The notes below the pieces were generated by a model. That model saw nothing but the letters and a program-made list of their open reading frames with translations, was not told the DNA's origin and did not search any database. From Panonychus citri (lineage: Eukaryota; Arthropoda; Arachnida; Trombidiformes; Tetranychidae), in NCBI RefSeq assembly GCF_014898815.1, contig NW_026515541.1, positions 2,976,001 to 3,040,000 of the forward strand: DNA of 64,000 nt, read 5' to 3'. The translations under genes and the position numbers were made by a program. This document shows positions 59,701 to 64,000 of this stretch, in pieces (position 1 is the first letter of the stretch; each line of letters begins with the position of its first letter).

Positions 59701-62584
59701 AAAAAACTCAACCAACAAGGCAACAAAAAATCCAAGACAAACCGATGAGATTTTGTTGAGCAAAACATTATCACAAGTTAATCTTGATGATTAGTCACTT
59801 TTTACATAATTAACACTTTCAGTTGTAAATTTGGTAAGATGATTAACTAATAATGACTAATTGTTTCCATTAGAATCCTTGTTTTGCTTCAAGAGAATAG
59901 AAAATTTTTATTCTTTTCTACCAAATTGTCTCGACGTTGGCGCCTCTTTGTCTTGTTCTTTGTTTTTAATTTTCTATCTTAATCCTGAGTTGATGTTATT
60001 TGTTGTTCTATTTGGAATTAATTGTTTTAATCTTCTTCTTTTTAATTATTTAATATTCCATTTTCTTTTTTTGTCTTTATAATCTTCAAAAGATGATCTG
60101 ACTTACCTTTGGGACGAAAAGGAGAGAGAAGAATATGTTCTCAATGACACTGGAATCATTTGGAAAGGAACCCATTCAAGATTACGACCTAGTCCATGGA
60201 GTTATGCTCAGGTTGGTTAATTTTGGTCTAATTAGACAATTAGTGGTTTCGATTAGTGTTTTTAATTGCATTTGATTAGGTACATTTCAATTTGTTGGTC
60301 AGTGCTTTTTTCTATGTGACAATTTTATTTTTATTTTGTATTGGCTTTTGTTTCTCTCTTGTTCTGATTTGATTCTTTTTTCTTTCTTCAGTTTGAAGAT
60401 AAAATTTTGGAATGTTCTGTGTTCATTTTAACTAATTTAGGTAATTTACCGATTGCTGATCGAGCTGATCCAATTAAAATTGTTCGCCATTTAACTCGAG
60501 TTATCCACAGTCATAATGTTTTCGATGGATTTGGTGTTCTAGTTGGTCGGTGGGATGGTAAATATAAAGGAGGAACTGATCCTACTAAATGGATCGGTAG
60601 TAGGCCAATTCTACAAGAATTTTATTCTAACCGTAAACCTGTTAGATATGCTCAATGTTGGGTATTCGCTGGTGTATTAACTACTGGTGGGTTTTGATTA
60701 AATCAATTTTCTTGGTCAATCAAATTACTCTCTTTAGAAATTAATTTCTTTTCCATTGGCTTCATCAATTTTCTTTCCATCACCAATATTACACTTATGT
60801 TGTAATAGCTGGAAAGAAGCCTGAAAAGCGTGTTTATTAATCTGGAAATGATTTAAATTCTTCTCTTCTTTTTGTCATATATATTTACGGATCAGTTTGT
60901 CGATGTCTTGGAATTCCTGCTCGACCAGTTACAAATTATGATTCAGCTCATGATACTCATGCATCGTTAACGGTTGACGTGATTGTAGACGATAAACTTG
61001 GTGTTATCGACGATTTAACCAAAGATTCTGTTTGGAATTTCCATGTTTGGACGGAAATTTGGCTTAAACGACCTGATTTATCAAGAAATGGTACTTACGA
61101 TGGTTGGCAGGTTATCGATGCCACACCACAAGAACCTTCCGATGGTATCTATCAATGTGGACCTACGAGTGTCATAGCGATTCGTAAGGGTGAGATATTA
61201 CGTGACTATGATGGTCGTTTTGTATTCGCAGAGGTCAATGCCGATGAAGTTTATTGGCTACGATCAGGAGACTCTGAAACGTACAAATATCTTCAATCAG
61301 ACACAGCAAAGTGAGTTTCCAACTCAAAAAATTAACTTATTCGACTAATTGTTCATTAATGATTTGACTTCCATTTATTTCACCCTCCTTTATTTTGATT
61401 AAATCAATAGGATTGGAAAAAAACTCTCTACTAAACAAATTGGTACTAATTCTCGTATCGATCTGACCGATGATTATAAACATCAAGAGGAAACTCCCGA
61501 AGAAAGGGAGATAATGTTAAAAGCTCTTCACCAAAGTGATCATGTTTTCACCCGATATTATCTGAATGCTAAATTCAATGATATTAGTTTCGAATTGAAG
61601 CTAATCGATGATGTTTTAATCGGTCAATCATTTAAGGTAGTTAATCTTTACTATTATCTATGTGAATGGATGCAAATTATTAACTTAATTTCTCAATTTA
61701 GGTTCGTTTAATTGCTGAAAATAAAAGTGGACTAGTTTACACAGTTGAAACTCTAACTAGACTTGATACTGTTTTCGGTGATGGTAAACGTAATAAAGAG
61801 GTTAAAAGGGATCTCTCAAAGACAAAGATTCCGCCACTTTCAGGTTAATTATACTTGGTCACTTAATTAGACAATTTAATCTTGTAATTACTGATTTTTG
61901 TATCGTTTTGTTCATACAGAAGTGGAAATATCAATACCAATTGATTATGATGATTATGAGAATCATTTGATCGATCAAAATACTTTCTCAGTTGTTATGA
62001 TCGCCAAAGTACTGGAAAACGACTTTCACTATGCTGGAATTGATTCTTTTCGTCTTCGTTTACCCGATATCACGATAGAGGTGAAATTCCCGTTAATTTT
62101 ATCTCAATTGTTTAGTACCATGAAGAGACTAATTTTTGATTTGTTTTTTTCTGCTCTTAGGTTGAAGGCGATGTTTTTGAAAGGAAACCATTTAATTGTC
62201 ATGCTTATTTCAAGAATCCATTGCCAAAGAAATTAACCAAAGGTGTTTTCATGATAGAAGGACCTGGATTAGTGAAATCAAATCAACTACTAAAATTGCC
62301 CTTGAAAAAGTAATCAACCTTGGACCATTTAATTACATTCTTCTTTTGATTTGATTGATTTTAATTAGCTATTTTCACTCTCTTATTACAGACCAGTTAA
62401 AGTTGGTGATTGGGCTCGAGTTACTTTCACGTTAACAATGACAACCATTGGAGAGAAAACTTTAATTGTTAAATTTTATTCAAAAGAATTGAATGACGTT
62501 GATGGTTCTCGAATAGTTCGAGTGTCCAGAGATCCAACATTATTCAATTTAACTGAACTGGACAATTCATTCCGTCGCCAATAA
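53798..62584 (+). CDS. Tg: Protein-glutamine gamma-glutamyltransferase (annulin-like), 11 exons
   Basis: Calcium-dependent enzyme that cross-links glutamine and lysine side chains; in arthropods used in haemolymph clotting, cuticle and epithelial membranes. Exons: 53798-53843, 54012-54287, 59325-59603, 60093-60211, 60392-60686, 60896-61310, 61411-61636, 61702-61843, 61920-62080, 62161-62309, 62392-62584. All phases match, giving 766 residues. The N terminus MGQSCSSC has Gly2 for myristoylation and Cys5/Cys8 for palmitoylation, as in insect annulin, so the form should sit on the inner membrane. N-terminal beta-sandwich at about 35-200 (VDLLIERN, LVIRRGSSFQIRIIF). The catalytic triad is Cys329 (RYAQCWVFAGV), His388 (NFHVWTEIW) and Asp413 (GWQVIDATPQE). 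Two C-terminal beta-barrels follow to the stop. EREEYVLNDTGIIW and DEVYWL are further family marks. Intron 2 is 5 kb and hosts two antisense genes; the others are 58-490 bp. Active enzyme expected. Confidence 0.94.
56243..57115 (-). CDS. ELO-family (fatty-acid elongase-like) protein without active-site histidines
   Basis: A 290-residue multi-pass membrane protein with the size and layout of ELOVL/ELO condensing enzymes, which extend very-long-chain acyl-CoA in the ER. Family features: an N-terminal DxR-type stretch (DNRVSELPIVSRGPW), ESKKSGYFMKPFQIIYYGFFFG (where elongases have a KPF/L and N-Q segment; positions about 61-82), YASFLYLLIKLINTFDILILLW, NQITFG, YYPGG and IVQYLIITIHSIY. The catalytic box HxxHH, expected in QISFLHVFHH, reads QITFGLMMET here, so all three histidines are replaced (Leu153, Glu156, Thr157). 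The later MYxYY motif is also lost (IKYGLL). Elongation is therefore not expected. The tail KSSQSTKSSPSSPKSRQTKDD is polar. Intronless, ATG at 57113-57115, TAA at 56243-56245, nested antisense in transglutaminase intron 2. The open frame argues for a kept protein rather than a pseudogene. Confidence 0.75.
   Translation of the reverse strand: MAFKVNQSSPIHWNYYLNDMWNDLTDNRVSELPIVSRGPWLIVTFMVTFLLTSIRVSNSMESKKSGYFMKPFQIIYYGFFFGIHGVAFPVVLALAQSLVNTVRCNFNDYFDSDLRGTMFIYASFLYLLIKLINTFDILILLWTKAVNQITFGLMMETIFNPVVIYSAIKYYPGGIVYFPIAFDCLINSIKYGLLTRACASASIKPIQNWEQLIHYLKIVQYLIITIHSIYSLTIPNCDCPLGLRVFFASIHFILAISYSFDGGYFFYATKSSQSTKSSPSSPKSRQTKDD
58590..58909 (-). CDS. Spliced 60-residue microprotein, unknown
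   Basis: Not recognised. Exon 1 is 58897-58909 (ATGGAACCAAAAA, start in the context GAAACATGG), donor GTGAAT; exon 2 is 58590-58759 after the acceptor TTTTCTATTAG. The join makes an AGC serine codon and a frame of 60 residues ending TAA. The product starts MEPKSQKSLEAHSSP, has one short hydrophobic segment (PMLILLFIYYYPEILMIP, about 15-32) that could span or anchor in a membrane, and a polar, well-behaved C-terminal part (TDSLPPIQWSRLTGLGDRR, then an acidic end). GC content is clearly higher than the surrounding intron. It is nested antisense in the transglutaminase intron, downstream-facing toward the ELO-like gene on the same strand. A chance frame cannot be fully excluded, but the composition is protein-like. 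Confidence 0.5.
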
Positions 62585-63647
62585 TTTATTATCATTTGTG
62601 TAAAAAAAAGGATTATCATTAACTTAACAATACTAATATCTTCAGATCTGAATTAAGTTTAGGAACAAAACTAATCAATTTAATATTTATTACATTCTAA
62701 CTGTGATATCTAACAATTTTATCTCAATTTATGCCTCATCCCTTTTCCATGTAAAATGTTAATTTTGAATCAATTGTATCAATCGATTCGATTTTAAAAC
62801 AGAATATGATGAAATTGGAAAATAATGTTATCCTGATTTAATATGGAAAATTATTTATTCTAAAAAGTTACATGTTGACTTTTTCTTCAATATTTTCACC
62901 TTCAAGCCAAACAAAAAGGAAAAAAGGATTTGGATTAATGGATGAGGATTTAAAAAGCATGCGGATTACATGGGAAAAGAAAAGAGAACCTCTGATGGTT
63001 GATTAATTAAAGATTAATTGTTACCTGATGTAAATTTCGTTGATTGAATTTCCAAAAGCAAGACTAGGAAGACAAGGAAATAGTAAAGAGATAAACAGAG
63101 AGTGAGAGAGAGAGAGAGTAAAAGAATCCATGATAAATGATTGGATCTGAAAGTTATCCGCTGATTGGAAACTCGATGAGTGATGGATTCTAAGTGTTAT
63201 CCTGATGATGATTAAAGTGGATCAGCAGAGATCTTGAAATATTAACTGAAATGATGGTGATTGGTTTCCAATGGATTATATCTGATGAATTAAAGATGCG
63301 GATCATCATGAGCATCAATTTTTGGCAAATCATTTTGCTCGAGATGATAATAGTTTATGTTATATATACATGATGAACCAACATCCAATGGTATAGGTTG
63401 TATTTGAGAAGATGAAGATAAGATAGGAATCACCATGTATCTTTTATCATGTTATGATGAAACAAGATGAGGTGATGATGATGATTTATTAAATTTTCCA
63501 TTGAATAATAATACATGTAAATCTATCAAGAAATGTGATTTCAAATTTTGTGATGTAATCATTTGATTTTGTAACTTTTTCCTTTAATTCTTGTAGTTAA
63601 TTTCAACAAGTTTAATGATTAATTTATTGTTTCACTGATTAGGTTAA
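62585..63647. other. Spacer between transglutaminase and the right-edge gene
   Basis: Convergent 3' ends: transglutaminase (+) and the gene starting beyond the right edge (-). A 44-codon ATG-initiated frame at 62872-63006 (+) is Lys/Arg-rich but within chance expectation. A (GA)n run lies at 63104-63118. Confidence 0.45.
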
Positions 63648-64000
63648 TTATTGTGTAGCATATTGAAGCATTGATGGTGATGATGCTAAATTAGCAGCAA
63701 CTGCAGCTAAATTAGTTGTTAAATTGTGATGAGGAGTTGAATTGATTCGGGTTAACGCTGAGAAACCTTTATTATACCAATCGTCTGAATTTGAATTTGA
63801 TCCAGTAATTGTTGTCGTTGATCCAGTTGACATAGTAAATTGTGATTGATTTGGTGACATTTGATAATTGTTGTTATTAGTGTTGTTGTTGTTTGGTGTT
63901 GAGTTATTATTATTATTGTTGTTGTTGTTGTTGTTGGTTGAGGCTGAAGATGAGGATGAAGTTGAATCTTTGAAACCATTGCCATTGATGATTAAATTGT
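63648..64000 (-). CDS. 3' part of an Asn/Ser-rich protein, cut by window edge
   Basis: Open from the right edge to TAA at 63648-63650, giving the last 117 codons. The piece holds a Ser run, a run of eleven Asn after SAST, further Asn-rich sequence, and a more ordered C terminus with DDWYNKGFSALTRI, then TTNLAAVAANLASSPSML and QYATQ at the end. Homopolymeric Asn with such a Trp/Ala-rich end is common in developmental transcription factors of arthropods, but no DNA-binding domain is inside the window, so the identity is open. Whether the open frame is one exon to the edge is assumed. Confidence 0.55.
   Translation of the reverse strand, partial: NLIINGNGFKDSTSSSSSASTNNNNNNNNNNNSTPNNNNTNNNNYQMSPNQSQFTMSTGSTTTITGSNSNSDDWYNKGFSALTRINSTPHHNLTTNLAAVAANLASSPSMLQYATQ

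Noticed and set aside
62872..63006. A 44-codon ATG-initiated plus-strand frame downstream of transglutaminase.
   Set aside because: Frames of this length are expected many times by chance in 64 kb; lies in a 3' region and has no further support.
1..64000. tRNA genes and CRISPR-like arrays.
   Set aside because: I looked for GGTTCGANNCC-type B boxes with a matching A box and for spaced direct repeats; none was found. The only regular array is the 14-bp minisatellite, which has no spacers.

Overview
This is a eukaryotic nuclear window, strongly AT-rich, with short spliced introns (about 65 to 190 bp in most genes), GT-AG splice sites and long gene-poor spacers. The arthropod signs are a myristoylation-type (annulin-like) transglutaminase, arthropod TCAGT initiators after TATA boxes, and a copia-type retrotransposon whose primer site matches the inside of initiator tRNA-Met. 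A mite or other chelicerate is possible, but I cannot prove the species from the sequence.

Layout. 1.9-9.0 kb is the gene-dense part: RpS20 (+), a short SLC3A2/CD98hc N-domain protein without ectodomain (-), a secreted disordered 548-residue protein (-), and mitochondrial ornithine aminotransferase (-). 9-30 kb is nearly gene-free. It holds a 945-bp mariner/IS630-type DNA element with 147-bp inverted repeats and an internally deleted transposase, an 881-bp PIF/Harbinger-like MITE, and microsatellites.

29.8-47.1 kb carries two direct tandem copies of a four-exon, extremely histidine-rich secreted protein gene, each with its own TATA box and initiator. Between them sits an intact, young 6.65-kb Ty1/copia element (34113-40760) with 5-bp target duplication, 1.03-kb LTRs and one uninterrupted 1405-codon gag-pol frame.

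52.6-64 kb is the second gene cluster. It has a compact Tis11/ZFP36-type CCCH protein (-), then an 11-exon transglutaminase (+, 766 aa, complete catalytic triad). The 5-kb second intron of the transglutaminase holds two antisense genes: an ELO-family protein that has lost the whole HxxHH active site, and a spliced 60-residue microprotein that I do not recognise. The window ends inside the 3' part of an unrecognised Asn/Ser-rich gene (-).

The most interesting items are the ectodomain-less CD98hc-like protein that keeps the light-chain-linking cysteine, the pseudo-elongase and microprotein nested in the transglutaminase intron, the mosaic His-rich gene pair, and the transposon that retains only the DNA-binding and C-terminal parts of its transposase. 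All exon joins were made by eye from splice signals and reading-frame continuity.
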